This document shows positions 41,756 through 50,988 of a DNA stretch of 64,000 bases, piece by piece. The translations under genes and the position numbers were made by a program. The stretch covers positions 62,001 through 126,000 of the forward strand of contig CAVPDC010000020.1 of the NCBI GenBank assembly GCA_963702595.1, in the 5' to 3' direction. The notes beneath the pieces are model-generated. The model ran no database searches, had not been told where the DNA came from, and saw nothing but the letters and a program-made list of their open reading frames with translations. This DNA comes from JALORV01 sp963702595 (GTDB lineage: Bacteria; Pseudomonadota; Gammaproteobacteria; Burkholderiales; Burkholderiaceae_F). Numbering within the stretch: the first letter of the stretch is position 1; each line of letters starts with the position of its first letter.

Positions 41756-43495
41756 CTACATCTTCTCCGGGGCCGAGACGCCGAGCATCGCCAGCCCGTT
41801 GCGCAGCACCTGGCGCGTGGCAAGCAGCAGTGCCAGCCGGGCATTGCGCACGTTGTCGTCGTCGACCAGCACCCGCTCGGCGTTGTAGTAGCCGTGAAAG
41901 TCGGCGGCGAGGTCCTTCAGGTAGTACGCCAGCTGGTGCGGCGCGAGTTCGTCGGCGGCTTCGGCGATCAGGTCCGGGAACTGGGCCAGCCGGTTGAGCA
42001 AGGATTGTTCGCGTGCGCCCGTCAGCGGCGCGAGGTCGGTGTTCAGCGCTGTCGTGATGTCGGGAGCCGCATAGCCCTTTTCGGCGGCCTGCTGCAGCAC
42101 TGAGGAGATACGCGCATGTGCGTACTGCACGTAGTAGACGGGATTGTCCTCGGACTGCGACAGCGCGAGGTCGACGTCGAAGGTGAACTCGGCATCGGCC
42201 TTGCGCGCGACGAGGAAATAGCGCGTCGCGTCGCGGCCGACCCACTCGAGCAGGTCGCGCAGCGTCACGTAGGTGCCGGCGCGCTTGCTCATCTTCACTT
42301 CTTCGCCGCCCTTGGTCACCCGCAGCATCTTGTGCAGCAGGTAATCCGGGTAGCCGCGCGGAACGTCGAGCTTGAGGCTCTTCGCCGCGGCCTGCACGCC
42401 GGCGCGCACACGCGCGACCGTGCCGTAGTGGTCCGTGCCCTGGATGTTGATGACCTTCTCGAAGCCGCGCTGGAACTTGTTCAGGTGGTAGGCGACGTCG
42501 GGCACGAAGTAGGTGAAGGTGCCATCGGACTTGCGCATCACGCGGTCCTTGTCGTCCTTCGGCGGCCCGCCGTGGCCGGCGAGGTCGTCAAACTCGGTCG
42601 TTTTCAGCCACAGCGCCGACTCGAACTCGTAGGTCATGCCCGAGTCGGCCAGCGCTCTCACCGTGCCCTCGACCTTGCCGTCGGTGTAAAGCGATGACTC
42701 GAGGAAATAGTGATCGAAGCTCACGCCAAGCGCCTCGAGATCGGCATCCTGTTCGTTGCGCAGGTACACGACGGCGAAGTGGCGCACGGCCTCGAGGTCG
42801 CTCGGATCGCCATTCGCCGTGACCGGCGCGCCGTCGCGCGCGGTGACCGTCTTCTTCGCTAGGAAGTCGCGCGCGACGTCGACGATGTAGTCGCCGCGGT
42901 AGCCGGTTTCAGGAAACTCGATCGTTTCGCCCAGCAGTTCGCGCGCCCGCGCCTGAACCGACAGCGCGAGGTTGGCGATCTGAACGCCGGCGTCGTTGTA
43001 ATAGAACTCGCGCGACACCTGCCAACCCTGTGCTGTGAGCAGATTGGCGAGCGCATCGCCGAGCGCGGCCTGGCGCGCGTGGCCGAGGTGCAGTGGCCCG
43101 GTCGGGTTGGCCGAAACGAACTCGACCATCACGCGGTGGCCGGCGTGCGCTGACGTCGTGCCGAAGCACTCACGCTCTCGCAGCGCAAGGCGCACGACCT
43201 CCTGCTTGGCCGAGGGCGCGAGCCGCAGGTTGATGAAACCAGGGCCTGCTACCTCCACCGCATCGATGAGGCCGGCGGCAGCCGGGTTCACCTTCAACGC
43301 GTCGGCGATGGCCTGGCCGATCTCACGCGGGTTCTTCTTCAGCGACTTCGCAACCTGCATTGCCACGTTGCAGGCGAGGTCACCGTGCGACTCGACCTTT
43401 GGCCGCTCCAGCACGACTGCCACGCCGGTGACACCCAGGCCGGAAAGGGCCTGTTCGATCAGCGCGGTAACGCTTTGTTTCTGCTGAGGCAGCAT
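41756..43495 (-). CDS. argS: Arginyl-tRNA synthetase
   Basis: This enzyme charges tRNA-Arg. It has 579 residues from the ATG at 43495. Domains in order: N-terminal additional domain (about 1-100), class I catalytic core with the HIGH-type HLGHARQA and the KMSK loop V-K-M-S-K-R-A-G, and the anticodon-binding DALR domain at the C-terminus. All are complete. It is followed by the SPOR, dsbA and SDR genes. Confidence 0.97.
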   Translation of the reverse strand: MLPQQKQSVTALIEQALSGLGVTGVAVVLERPKVESHGDLACNVAMQVAKSLKKNPREIGQAIADALKVNPAAAGLIDAVEVAGPGFINLRLAPSAKQEVVRLALRERECFGTTSAHAGHRVMVEFVSANPTGPLHLGHARQAALGDALANLLTAQGWQVSREFYYNDAGVQIANLALSVQARARELLGETIEFPETGYRGDYIVDVARDFLAKKTVTARDGAPVTANGDPSDLEAVRHFAVVYLRNEQDADLEALGVSFDHYFLESSLYTDGKVEGTVRALADSGMTYEFESALWLKTTEFDDLAGHGGPPKDDKDRVMRKSDGTFTYFVPDVAYHLNKFQRGFEKVINIQGTDHYGTVARVRAGVQAAAKSLKLDVPRGYPDYLLHKMLRVTKGGEEVKMSKRAGTYVTLRDLLEWVGRDATRYFLVARKADAEFTFDVDLALSQSEDNPVYYVQYAHARISSVLQQAAEKGYAAPDITTALNTDLAPLTGAREQSLLNRLAQFPDLIAEAADELAPHQLAYYLKDLAADFHGYYNAERVLVDDDNVRNARLALLLATRQVLRNGLAMLGVSAPEKM

Positions 43496-43576
43496 GGACC
43501 GGCCAGGGGCGAAGGAGGCACGAATTCTACCGGCGCACTCGCGGCCGCCGAGTCCGTCCTGTGTCGCCACACTTAA

Positions 43577-44044
43577 TCAGCCGCGTCCCTTCTCGTAAGT
43601 GCCCATCAGCGTGGCTTCCGCCACAACATGTCCTGCGAAGGCACTCTGCAGTTGCGCGCTGGTGGGGCGATGCAGGTCGCCGAGCTTTCGATCAAGTGCG
43701 AACAGCTTGAAGTAGTAACGGTGTCGCCCGATAGGCGGGCAGGGGCCGCCGTAGCCGGTGCGTTTCCAGTCGTTCAGCCCGTCGCGTGCGTCCAGGCGGG
43801 ACGCGGCGATGCTTTCCGGCAACGACGTCGTCTCGGGCGGCAGGTCATACAGGACCCAATGTACCCACGTCATTCTGGGCGCAGCCGGGTCGGGCGCATC
43901 CGGATCGTCGACGATCAGCGCCAGGCTCTGCGCACCCCCGGGAACACCTTCTATCGCGAGCGGCGGTGAGACATCCTCGCCTTCGCAGGTGTGCCCGCGC
44001 GGAATGCTCCCCTCATGTGTGAATGCCGGTGACGTCAGGTTCAT
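43577..44044 (-). CDS. YbhB/YbcL family PEBP-like protein
   Basis: It has 155 residues. D-D-P-D-A-P near 46-51 and G-R-H-R-Y-Y-F-K-L near 106-114 form the anion-binding pocket of the phosphatidylethanolamine-binding protein fold. Bacterial members are cytoplasmic with no established reaction. Its ATG is 3 bases after the polX stop, so translation is coupled. Confidence 0.92.
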   Translation of the reverse strand: MNLTSPAFTHEGSIPRGHTCEGEDVSPPLAIEGVPGGAQSLALIVDDPDAPDPAAPRMTWVHWVLYDLPPETTSLPESIAASRLDARDGLNDWKRTGYGGPCPPIGRHRYYFKLFALDRKLGDLHRPTSAQLQSAFAGHVVAEATLMGTYEKGRG

Positions 44045-44047
44045 TGC

Positions 44048-45040
44048 TCAGCCTCCCTCCCCTTCGGATCCGGCCACGATCTCGCGCCGCTCCGGCGCGA
44101 CCCACGGAAGGCCGAGCGCCGCGTAGATCGACTCTTCGGTGGCGCCGGCAATGCGCTTGTCGCCCTTGAACAGCCCGTACTCGTTGAGCTTCAGTCCGCG
44201 CGCGATCGCGCGTCGGCGCAGTTCGATGTTGTACGCCTTCGAGCCGGTGAAGTAGAGCAGCGCCGCGCCGTAGCTCTCCGCCGGCACGATGCGCAGGTCG
44301 ACCTGCAGCCCGCTCTCGAGCACCGCGCTGGCGCGCTTGGCCCCCTGCGCCAGCACTTCGCGGAACTGGGGATAGGCGACGTAGCGGCGCGTCACGGTCG
44401 TTCCGCGGTCGCTGACCACCAGCAGGTCGATGTCCCCGACGCTCTCTCGCCGGCGTCGCAGACTGCCCGCGACGATCGCCTCACGCACCGCGGGGCTGGA
44501 CTTCATGTAGGTAAGCAGCGGCTCGGCCTCGCGCTCGGCGACGGCCAGCGGCACGCGCTGCTTCTTGCCGCGATGGGTGCCCAGCACCTCGCGCAGGCGC
44601 TCCTCGGTCTTCGGGCCGAAGCCGCGCAACTGGCGCAGTCGGCCGCTCTTCAATGCGGAGACAAGATCGGTCGGGCTGTGCACTCCCAGCTGCTCGCCGA
44701 GGGCGTGGACCTTCTTGGGCCCCAGGCCCGGTATGTGCAGCAGCGACGAGGTGCCGCGGGGCACCGCGGCACGCAGTTCCTGCAACAGCGCGCAGGCGCC
44801 GGTGCGGGCGATTTCGTGGATCTTGGCGTCCAGGTCGGCGCCGATGCCGAAGATCTTCGCGAGTGGTTCGCCTCGCGCCGCACGCGCCGCGAAGTCGGGC
44901 CCCTGCTGACCGACCATGCGCGCCGCGCTGCGATAGGCGCGGATGCGAAACGGATTTTCGTCCTGTACTTCGAGCAGGTCGGCGATCTCCTCGAACACCG
45001 CGGCAATGCGGGCGTTGTCGAAAACGCTCGCCGCGTTCAT
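44048..45040 (-). CDS. X-family DNA polymerase lacking the PHP domain
   Basis: It has 330 residues, whereas typical bacterial PolX has about 570. An 8-kDa-like helical domain (about 1-85), helix-hairpin-helix segments (IPGLGPKK near 103-110; RGFGPKTEERL near 139-149) and the nucleotidyltransferase palm with G-S and Asp203, Asp205 and Asp248 are all intact. The protein stops just after the thumb, where the C-terminal PHP nuclease would begin, and the next gene starts 3 bases later. It is probably a gap-filling repair polymerase without intrinsic exonuclease. Confidence 0.88.
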   Translation of the reverse strand: MNAASVFDNARIAAVFEEIADLLEVQDENPFRIRAYRSAARMVGQQGPDFAARAARGEPLAKIFGIGADLDAKIHEIARTGACALLQELRAAVPRGTSSLLHIPGLGPKKVHALGEQLGVHSPTDLVSALKSGRLRQLRGFGPKTEERLREVLGTHRGKKQRVPLAVAEREAEPLLTYMKSSPAVREAIVAGSLRRRRESVGDIDLLVVSDRGTTVTRRYVAYPQFREVLAQGAKRASAVLESGLQVDLRIVPAESYGAALLYFTGSKAYNIELRRRAIARGLKLNEYGLFKGDKRIAGATEESIYAALGLPWVAPERREIVAGSEGEGG

Positions 45041-45049
45041 GGCCGGCCG

Positions 45050-45514
45050 CTACGGTCGCGTGCGCAGCTCGCGCGTCTGCTGGGCCTTCAGCACACCAAT
45101 CATGCCGTCGAGCTGCTCGCCCAGGGCTTCAAGCACGTTGTCGAGTGCGATGACTCCCGCCAGTGCGCCGTCGGGCCGCGTGACCGGGAGGCGCCGCGCA
45201 CCGCGTTCGCGCATGCGCGCCAGCACGTCGAGCAGGTCGTCATCCTCCTCGACCACGGCGGGCTTCTCGCTCATGACGTCGCCAGCAGTCAGGGCGTTCG
45301 GGTCGAGACCGAAGGCCACGACCTCGATGACAATGTCGCGGTCCGTCAGCATGCCAACGGGAAACTGGCTGCCGTCATTCTTCTCCACGACGATCAAGCA
45401 GCCGACATGCTCGGCGTGCATGCGCTTGGCGCAGGTGGTGATCGTCTCATGGGCCAGGGCGGTTGCCGGCGTGTGCACGGCGATGTCCTTTACAAGCAAA
45501 GTCGGTGCTCTCAT
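45050..45514 (-). CDS. Tandem CBS domain protein
   Basis: This 154-residue cytoplasmic protein consists of one CBS pair: G-M-L-T-D-R-D-I near 54-61 closes the first and A-G-V-I-A-L-D-N-V near 118-126 the second. CBS pairs bind adenine nucleotides and act as energy or redox sensors. It stands 9 bases upstream of the polX gene and may form an operon with it. Confidence 0.9.
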   Translation of the reverse strand: MRAPTLLVKDIAVHTPATALAHETITTCAKRMHAEHVGCLIVVEKNDGSQFPVGMLTDRDIVIEVVAFGLDPNALTAGDVMSEKPAVVEEDDDLLDVLARMRERGARRLPVTRPDGALAGVIALDNVLEALGEQLDGMIGVLKAQQTRELRTRP

Positions 45515-45716
45515 TGGTTACCCCGAGGCGGATGTACGGTTTCAGACTAGGAATTCGGATCGTCCGTTCCCTGACGGGCGTCAAGGAAGCCCCAGCCGGT
45601 TTCAAGCGCGGGCGCGATTGCGTTCACGTCGGGTGTTGCGCCGGAGTCCAGAATGGCGTCATGCTTGCAGTCCGGCTTCGAACGGCTGTCATCGTCTTTT
45701 GTCGAGGAGAAATCAC

Positions 45717-47039
45717 ATGAAGGCCGCTGCACTGACTCGTATGACCCTCGGCCTCGCGGCGATTTTCGCAACCGGCGCCGCGTGGGCGCAGGCTGGCAAA
45801 GGTCCCGCGCAGGTGGTCAAGCCGCCGGTCTCGCAGGCCTGGATCGACGTCGCCACGTTCGCTGGCATGGGAATGCCGTCGATGGGCGGCGGCGGAGGCG
45901 GCCCCATGTCGATGATGGGCAGCATGTTCGGTGGCGGGCAGGGCGGCAAGAACACGTTCGGCATGACGCAGACGGGCTCGGCCGGCCGCTGGGTCGACGT
46001 GACGCTCTACACCAGCCGTAATCCGTCGCTTCCCGAAGCGTTGCAGGCGGTGCCGGCCGGCACCCAACTCGCGCCCACGCTGAAGCTGGTGGCACCGAAG
46101 GTCGAGAAGGGGCCGCCGCCACCTCCGGGCGACGACACCGTGGTCGAGCACGAATACGAGCGGCCGAAGGGCAAGATGTACCTGTACTGGGGCTGCGGCG
46201 ACACCGTGCGGGCCGGGCAACCGCGTGTTCTCGACATGGCGACGGCCAAGCCTGAGGACTTCGGCAAGTTCTTCACGTCGCGTCGGGCTACCCAGCGTGG
46301 TGCGCACAGCGCCGCCGGGCGACCGCTGTGGCCCAACGAGATCGACTCGCGCATGGTGCCTGCCAACGCGTCGCTGGTCGGGGAGCACGCATTTACCGGC
46401 CAGGGCGTGCCCGAAGGATTCAAGTTCGGGATCGGTCCCCAGCAGGACCTGATGCCAGCGATCGAACTGCGCCAGGGTGACGTTGGAGGTGCGACGCAAC
46501 TCGAATGGGCTGCGCTGCCAACGGCGCGTGCCTACTTCATCGCCGCCATGGGCGCGAAGGGCGGCTCGGAAATGGAGATGGTGTTCTGGACGTCGAGCGA
46601 AGTGCCGGAGCTCGGCATGAGCCTGATCGACTACCAGACGAACCCGGCGGTCGACCGCTGGCTGAAGGAGAAGGTCCTGCTCGAGCCGAGCGTCACAAAG
46701 TGCACCGTGCCCAAGGGCATCTTCGGCGAAGGCGGCGGCGCGATGCTGCGCATGATCGCCTACGGCTCCGAACTGAACCTCGCACATCCGCCACGCCCGA
46801 CGGACGCGAAAGTGGCCTGGGAGCCGCAGTGGGCGGTCAAGCTGCGCGTCAAGAGCGTTGCCAATGCGATGCTCGGCATGGACATGGGCAGCATGCAGCG
46901 CGGCGCGGGTCGCCAGGCGCAGCCTCGGGGACAGCAGCAAGGACAGCCGCAGGACGCCGCACCGCCTCCGGGGGAGCAGAAACCGGAAGAGAAGTTGCCG
47001 GATCCGGTCAACATCCTGAAAGGTATCTTCGGACGGTGA
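45717..47039 (+). CDS. Secreted hypothetical protein with Gly/Met-rich segment
   Basis: It has 440 residues from the ATG at 45717, with GAGGAGA upstream; the frame is open much further 5' but that part is a shadow. A Sec signal ends near A-W-A-Q-A (about 23). Residues about 48-75 are very rich in Gly and Met, and the C-terminus (about 390-425) is rich in Gln, Pro and Gly. The middle has no motif I recognise. It is probably a periplasmic or surface protein of unknown function. Confidence 0.75.
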   Translation: MKAAALTRMTLGLAAIFATGAAWAQAGKGPAQVVKPPVSQAWIDVATFAGMGMPSMGGGGGGPMSMMGSMFGGGQGGKNTFGMTQTGSAGRWVDVTLYTSRNPSLPEALQAVPAGTQLAPTLKLVAPKVEKGPPPPPGDDTVVEHEYERPKGKMYLYWGCGDTVRAGQPRVLDMATAKPEDFGKFFTSRRATQRGAHSAAGRPLWPNEIDSRMVPANASLVGEHAFTGQGVPEGFKFGIGPQQDLMPAIELRQGDVGGATQLEWAALPTARAYFIAAMGAKGGSEMEMVFWTSSEVPELGMSLIDYQTNPAVDRWLKEKVLLEPSVTKCTVPKGIFGEGGGAMLRMIAYGSELNLAHPPRPTDAKVAWEPQWAVKLRVKSVANAMLGMDMGSMQRGAGRQAQPRGQQQGQPQDAAPPPGEQKPEEKLPDPVNILKGIFGR

Positions 47040-47054
47040 GCGGCGGGTCTGCGT

Positions 47055-47086
47055 GCGCGTTCGTCCCGGGCCGGTGACGAGCGCGC
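47055..47086 (+). terminator. 11-bp hairpin after the secreted protein gene
   Basis: The arms 47055-47065 and 47076-47086 pair over 11 bp with one G-U, 15 bases past the stop. No clear T-tract follows, so its efficiency is uncertain. Confidence 0.45.
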
Positions 47087-47250
47087 GGGTCGCAGGACCT
47101 TATTCGTCTTTGACGCCTGCGCGTGCTTCGGATGACACAAAAGACAACGGCGGGCGGGTGCAATCCGGCCCCGCCGGAGCGAATCGTCCAGGGCCGCTCC
47201 CACGCAAGTAGGCGAGAGTTCACCGACGCCGGAAGTCTCGTGCTTTGAGC

Positions 47251-48597
47251 GTGTCGTCGCCCGTTCCTTCCACCGCCGCGTTTTGCGCGATCGACTTCGG
47301 AACCTCGAATTCTGCAGTGGCGCGGGTCGTCCCGGAACCGGGTAATCCTGGGCAATCGCGCGTCGAACTCGCGCCGCTCGAAAATGGCGCAACCAGTATG
47401 CCGACGGCGGTCTTCTACAACGCAGAAGATGCGACGCGCCAGTTCGGCCGCGCGGCCATCGCAGCCTATGTCGACGGCCAGGAAGGCCGGCTGATGCGCT
47501 CGATCAAGAGCATCCTCGGTTCCGATCTGATGGACGAGGCGACCGAGCTCCCCGGCGGCTTGCAGGTCCGGTACATCGACGTCGTGATTGCCTACCTGCG
47601 GCAACTGCGGGAAATCGCACAAGCGCACTGGCAAATTCCCATCCAGCGCGTCGTCATTGGCCGGCCGGTCTTCTTCGTGGATGACGATCCGAAGCGCGAT
47701 GCCCAGGCGCAGGACACCTTGTTGCATGCCGCCCGCGCGGCCGGACTGTCAGAGGTTCAGTTCCAGTTTGAGCCGATTGCGGCCGCCCTCGACTACGAAT
47801 CGCGGCTGCGACTTGACGAAGGTGAACGCCTGGTACTGGTGGCAGACATCGGCGGCGGCACGTCGGACTTCTCGGTCGTGCGCGCCTCGGCCATGGCCCA
47901 TGCACGTGTCGATCGACGTGAAGATGTCCTAGCGAACCATGGCGTCCACGTCGCGGGAACGGATTTCGATCGGGCGGTGAATCTCGCGAAGATCATGCCG
48001 GTGCTGGGCTACAACGGCACGGGGCCGGAGGGCCGTCCCGTCCCATCGAAGATCTACTTTGATCTAGCGACCTGGCACCTGATCAACACGACCTATACGC
48101 CGAACCGGATCGCGGAACTGAAGATGATGCTCCGCATGTACAACGACCACGACGCCCATCGACGACTGATGCAGGTACTGAATCACCACCGCGGACATGA
48201 TCTGGCGGCGTGCGCGGAAAGGGCCAAGATCGTGGTGTCGGAGTCCGGCCAGGCAGTCATCGATCTGGATTTCATCGAGCCAGGCTTGCAGGAGCCCGTC
48301 GACGATCGCGAACTGCGCATCGCGCTTGAGGGGGAAGTCGAGCGCATCGTATCCACCGCTCGCGAAACGGTGCGCAGGGCGCAACTCGATCCGGGGCGGA
48401 TTGGCGCTGTGTACTTCACTGGCGGTTCCACCGGGCTCGGCTTTCTGGTGGAACGAATTGGCGCGGTGTTTCCCGCGTCACACGCTGTGCGTGGGGACCG
48501 TTATTCCAGCGTGGTCAGCGGCCTCGCCATCACCGCGCAACGGAGGTTTGGCCCCAACTCTGCACGCGACATTGGTCGGCGCCACCTAACGAGCTAA
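47251..48597 (+). CDS. Hsp70-family protein, YegD-like
   Basis: It has 448 residues from the GTG at 47251; a TTG at 47245 is an alternative. It is an actin-like ATPase alone: A-I-D-F-G-T-S-N-S is phosphate loop 1, VADIGGGTSDFSVVR phosphate loop 2, and YFTGGSTGLGFL the adenosine motif. There is no substrate-binding domain of DnaK type. The match is to the YegD group of atypical Hsp70 proteins, whose clients are unknown. Confidence 0.88.
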   Translation: MSSPVPSTAAFCAIDFGTSNSAVARVVPEPGNPGQSRVELAPLENGATSMPTAVFYNAEDATRQFGRAAIAAYVDGQEGRLMRSIKSILGSDLMDEATELPGGLQVRYIDVVIAYLRQLREIAQAHWQIPIQRVVIGRPVFFVDDDPKRDAQAQDTLLHAARAAGLSEVQFQFEPIAAALDYESRLRLDEGERLVLVADIGGGTSDFSVVRASAMAHARVDRREDVLANHGVHVAGTDFDRAVNLAKIMPVLGYNGTGPEGRPVPSKIYFDLATWHLINTTYTPNRIAELKMMLRMYNDHDAHRRLMQVLNHHRGHDLAACAERAKIVVSESGQAVIDLDFIEPGLQEPVDDRELRIALEGEVERIVSTARETVRRAQLDPGRIGAVYFTGGSTGLGFLVERIGAVFPASHAVRGDRYSSVVSGLAITAQRRFGPNSARDIGRRHLTS

Positions 48598-48653
48598 GCC
48601 GCGACCGCGTGGTCGATTCGAGCCGGCCAGCCACGCTCGCTTGGGTTAGTTAC

Positions 48654-49784
48654 CTAACTGGCACGGCGTCGCTTCGCGATCGCTGCGGCGACTGCGTCCC
48701 AGGTGGCATCAAATGCTTCGGGCGTGAACCCGGCGCCCGATGGCAACCAGTTCGCCGTCCCCCCGCTCGCCAGCGTGTAGTGGCCGACCAGGTCGAGGTG
48801 ATCGGCACGTGCTACGTGCAGCAGCCGACCGTGCAACTGGCTCAGTGTCGGCACGATGCCATCGCTGATCTGAGGGGTCACCTTGAAACCTAGTCCTCGA
48901 TCGAGTTGCCGCTGTAGCACCTTGTTCGGCCTGGGATACGGATAGCGCGGGTGCGGGTTCGCAGTCAGAGCGTGCAGCAGCCTGAACAGCGCGCGCAGAA
49001 CGACGTATTCCGGATCCAGCAGTTCCTTGGGCGTGAACGTCTCGCGCGGCTTCGGCACGCCAGCGACGACGCAGCCGTAGTCGACTCCCGGACTGTCGGC
49101 CACTGCAGCATCGAACAGATCGATCCCCTCCGGCGTGAGTTGCAGCACCGCGCCCTGGTCGCGTTCAATTTCGCCGAGGTATTCCCACGCTGGGTCGTGG
49201 CGGTCGAATCGGAGCCTGCGCAGCAGCCCCTCGGCGATGCGATCGAGCGGGCCATCCGTCCGCCCCAACCAGTCGTCGAGGCGCGCGACCAGCGCGATGG
49301 CTTTCGCCGTGGCGAGAATCGCGCCGCGCCCCTGCCCCGACGTCGCCAGCGCGCTCAATACCAGCAGCAGCGTCTGGCCCTGGACGGTGACGAAGTGATT
49401 GGCCAGTGGCGTCCCGTGATGCGGTGTGGCCACGGAGATGGCCGTCCGTGTCAGGCGCGCGATGCGCGCCTCCGAGTCGCCACTCGCGATCTTCACGTCC
49501 GGTGTCAACAGCATGCGCACGTCGAGCCCGCCGGTCGAGTGTCCTATGAAGTGAAGTTCGTGCGCCCTGAGGCCGCCGTTGCTGATGACCTGACGACGCA
49601 GCACATCGGCGCGTCGCGGAATCGACGCGGTCGGCTGCGTCACGCACCGGACAATGCGGGCGTCAACGCCGTGCCGGTGCAGAGCAAGGCCGAACGAGCG
49701 TTCGACATCCTCGAAGTAATTCACCGCGCCGACGGAGCTGAAACCAAAGAAGCCAGGCACCAGGAAAACCAGTCGCTTCGCCAT
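48654..49784 (-). CDS. Lipase-like alpha/beta hydrolase
   Basis: It has 376 residues with no obvious signal peptide. L-V-F-L-V-P-G-F-F-G at the N-terminus is the oxyanion loop, GHSTGGLD near 82-89 holds the nucleophile Ser, and a HLDLVGHY stretch near 331 can supply the His. It resembles PGAP1/triacylglycerol lipase-like esterases. It is convergent with the Hsp70 gene. A decayed copy of its last 30 or so codons lies at about 57489-57580. Confidence 0.8.
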   Translation of the reverse strand: MAKRLVFLVPGFFGFSSVGAVNYFEDVERSFGLALHRHGVDARIVRCVTQPTASIPRRADVLRRQVISNGGLRAHELHFIGHSTGGLDVRMLLTPDVKIASGDSEARIARLTRTAISVATPHHGTPLANHFVTVQGQTLLLVLSALATSGQGRGAILATAKAIALVARLDDWLGRTDGPLDRIAEGLLRRLRFDRHDPAWEYLGEIERDQGAVLQLTPEGIDLFDAAVADSPGVDYGCVVAGVPKPRETFTPKELLDPEYVVLRALFRLLHALTANPHPRYPYPRPNKVLQRQLDRGLGFKVTPQISDGIVPTLSQLHGRLLHVARADHLDLVGHYTLASGGTANWLPSGAGFTPEAFDATWDAVAAAIAKRRRAS

Positions 49785-50054
49785 TTGCGGATGGTGTACG
49801 GCGGGAGCCGTCCTCGCCCGTCGCTCCGATGCAGGAAATGACTACCTTCTGGGCCGGGCTGTCGCCGGTTAGGGCTGGTGCCCACGTTGATTTGGGACAA
49901 CTTCAACTCTCATTATGTGCGCTTTCGCACAGACCTGGCAGCGTGCGCCACCTATCTTGAGTCAACAGAGCGGGAATCAGTCAGCTGCGGTACGTGGCAG
50001 CAAGGCTGGAGCCTCAGGCCCGCGGGCACGCAACCTCGCCAGATGGAGATCTAT

Positions 50055-50288
50055 ATGCACTGGGACCGCATTCAAGGCAACTGGAAGCAAGTCGTCGGCA
50101 AGGCCAAGGCGCAATGGGGGAAGTTGACCGATGACGACCTTGACGTCGTCGCCGGCCGGCGCGAACAACTGGCTGGAAAGATCCAGGAGCGCTACGGCAT
50201 CGCCAAGGACGAAGTTGACAAGCAGATTGCCGACTGGGAACTGACGGCGACCGACGCCTGGTTCCTGAAGGATGAGAAGCGCAGTTGA
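50055..50288 (+). CDS. CsbD family stress-response protein
   Basis: This small hydrophilic protein has 77 residues and starts at the ATG at 50055, with GGAG six bases upstream. W-D-R-I-Q-G-N-W-K-Q near the start, then G-K-A-K-A-Q-W-G-K-L-T-D-D-D-L and A-G-R-R-E-Q-L-A-G-K-I-Q are CsbD hallmarks. Members are strongly induced by general stress; the mechanism is unknown. It opens a cluster of small stress-type genes. Confidence 0.92.
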   Translation: MHWDRIQGNWKQVVGKAKAQWGKLTDDDLDVVAGRREQLAGKIQERYGIAKDEVDKQIADWELTATDAWFLKDEKRS

Positions 50289-50424
50289 TTCGCGCATGGA
50301 GAGATGAGTCCGCGCCGGCGCGGCTTCCATCGCCGACCGGGCGCAAACCGAAGGTGGCGCGGTTTGCTGCGGCGTAGGCAGTAAGGCTTTCGAGCCACCA
50401 TGTTGTGGAAATAGGAGATTCAAA

Positions 50425-50574
50425 ATGCTATGGACCATTGCCGTCGTACTGCTCGTCTTGTGGGTGTTGGGACTGGTCAGTTCGTACACGCTGGGCGGAT
50501 TCATTCACGTCCTTCTGGTTCTCGCGATCGTCATGTTCCTGATTCAAGTCATTCAGGGTCGGCGCGTGGGATGA
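50425..50574 (+). CDS. lmo0937-type micro-membrane protein
   Basis: It has 49 residues, with AGGAGA upstream of the ATG. Two hydrophobic helices are separated by a short S-Y-T-L-G-G loop and followed by a Q-G-R-R tail. That agrees with the lmo0937 family of tiny membrane proteins, often found near CsbD genes in betaproteobacteria. Function is unknown; an envelope-stress role is inferred from position. Confidence 0.85.
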   Translation: MLWTIAVVLLVLWVLGLVSSYTLGGFIHVLLVLAIVMFLIQVIQGRRVG

Positions 50575-50708
50575 ACTCGACATGTCTGCGGGCGCAGGAG
50601 CGCTAGCCAGAGCGCGCTCCGGTCGCCCGCTTACCGGGTGCGGCCTTTGCTTCGTGTCCGCGCGCGGCCGGCCCCGACTTTGGGGTTTCTGAGGCAGTAG
50701 GAGACGAA

Positions 50709-50930
50709 ATGAACGCACTCAAGATCGCAGCCATCGCCCTCATCGTGGCTGGTGTCCTGGGCCTGGCCTATGGCGGGTTCAGCTACACGAAGGAAACCCA
50801 CTCCGGAAAACTGGGGCCGATCGAGCTGTCGATAACGGAAAAGCAAACGATCAATGTCCCACTTTGGGCAGGTGTGGGCGCCATCGTGATTGGCGGAGCG
50901 CTTCTGGTTTTCGGACTCAAGAAGCGCTAG
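50709..50930 (+). CDS. Small two-helix membrane protein
   Basis: It has 73 residues, with AGGAGA before the ATG. One helix lies at about 4-24 and a second at about 50-69, with a polar stretch (Y-T-K-E-T-H-S-G-K-L-G-P) between them and a basic K-K-R end. I know similar proteins beside CsbD and PRC-barrel genes in related bacteria, but no function. Confidence 0.8.
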   Translation: MNALKIAAIALIVAGVLGLAYGGFSYTKETHSGKLGPIELSITEKQTINVPLWAGVGAIVIGGALLVFGLKKR

Positions 50931-50988
50931 CTCGTTTGCGGTTGAAAGTGGAGCACGCGCCGAGTTCGCAACCCGATCTCGCGTGCGC

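Noticed and set aside
44943..45716. 5' extension of the Gly/Met-rich secreted protein
   Set aside because: The upstream part lies antisense to the CBS and PolX genes and is Ser/Arg-rich; the ATG at 45717 has a strong ribosome binding site and starts a signal peptide.
50597..50620. Hairpin GGAGCGC/GCGCTCC after the lmo0937-type gene
   Set aside because: A 7-bp stem with a 10-base loop and no T-tract is expected often by chance in DNA of this composition.
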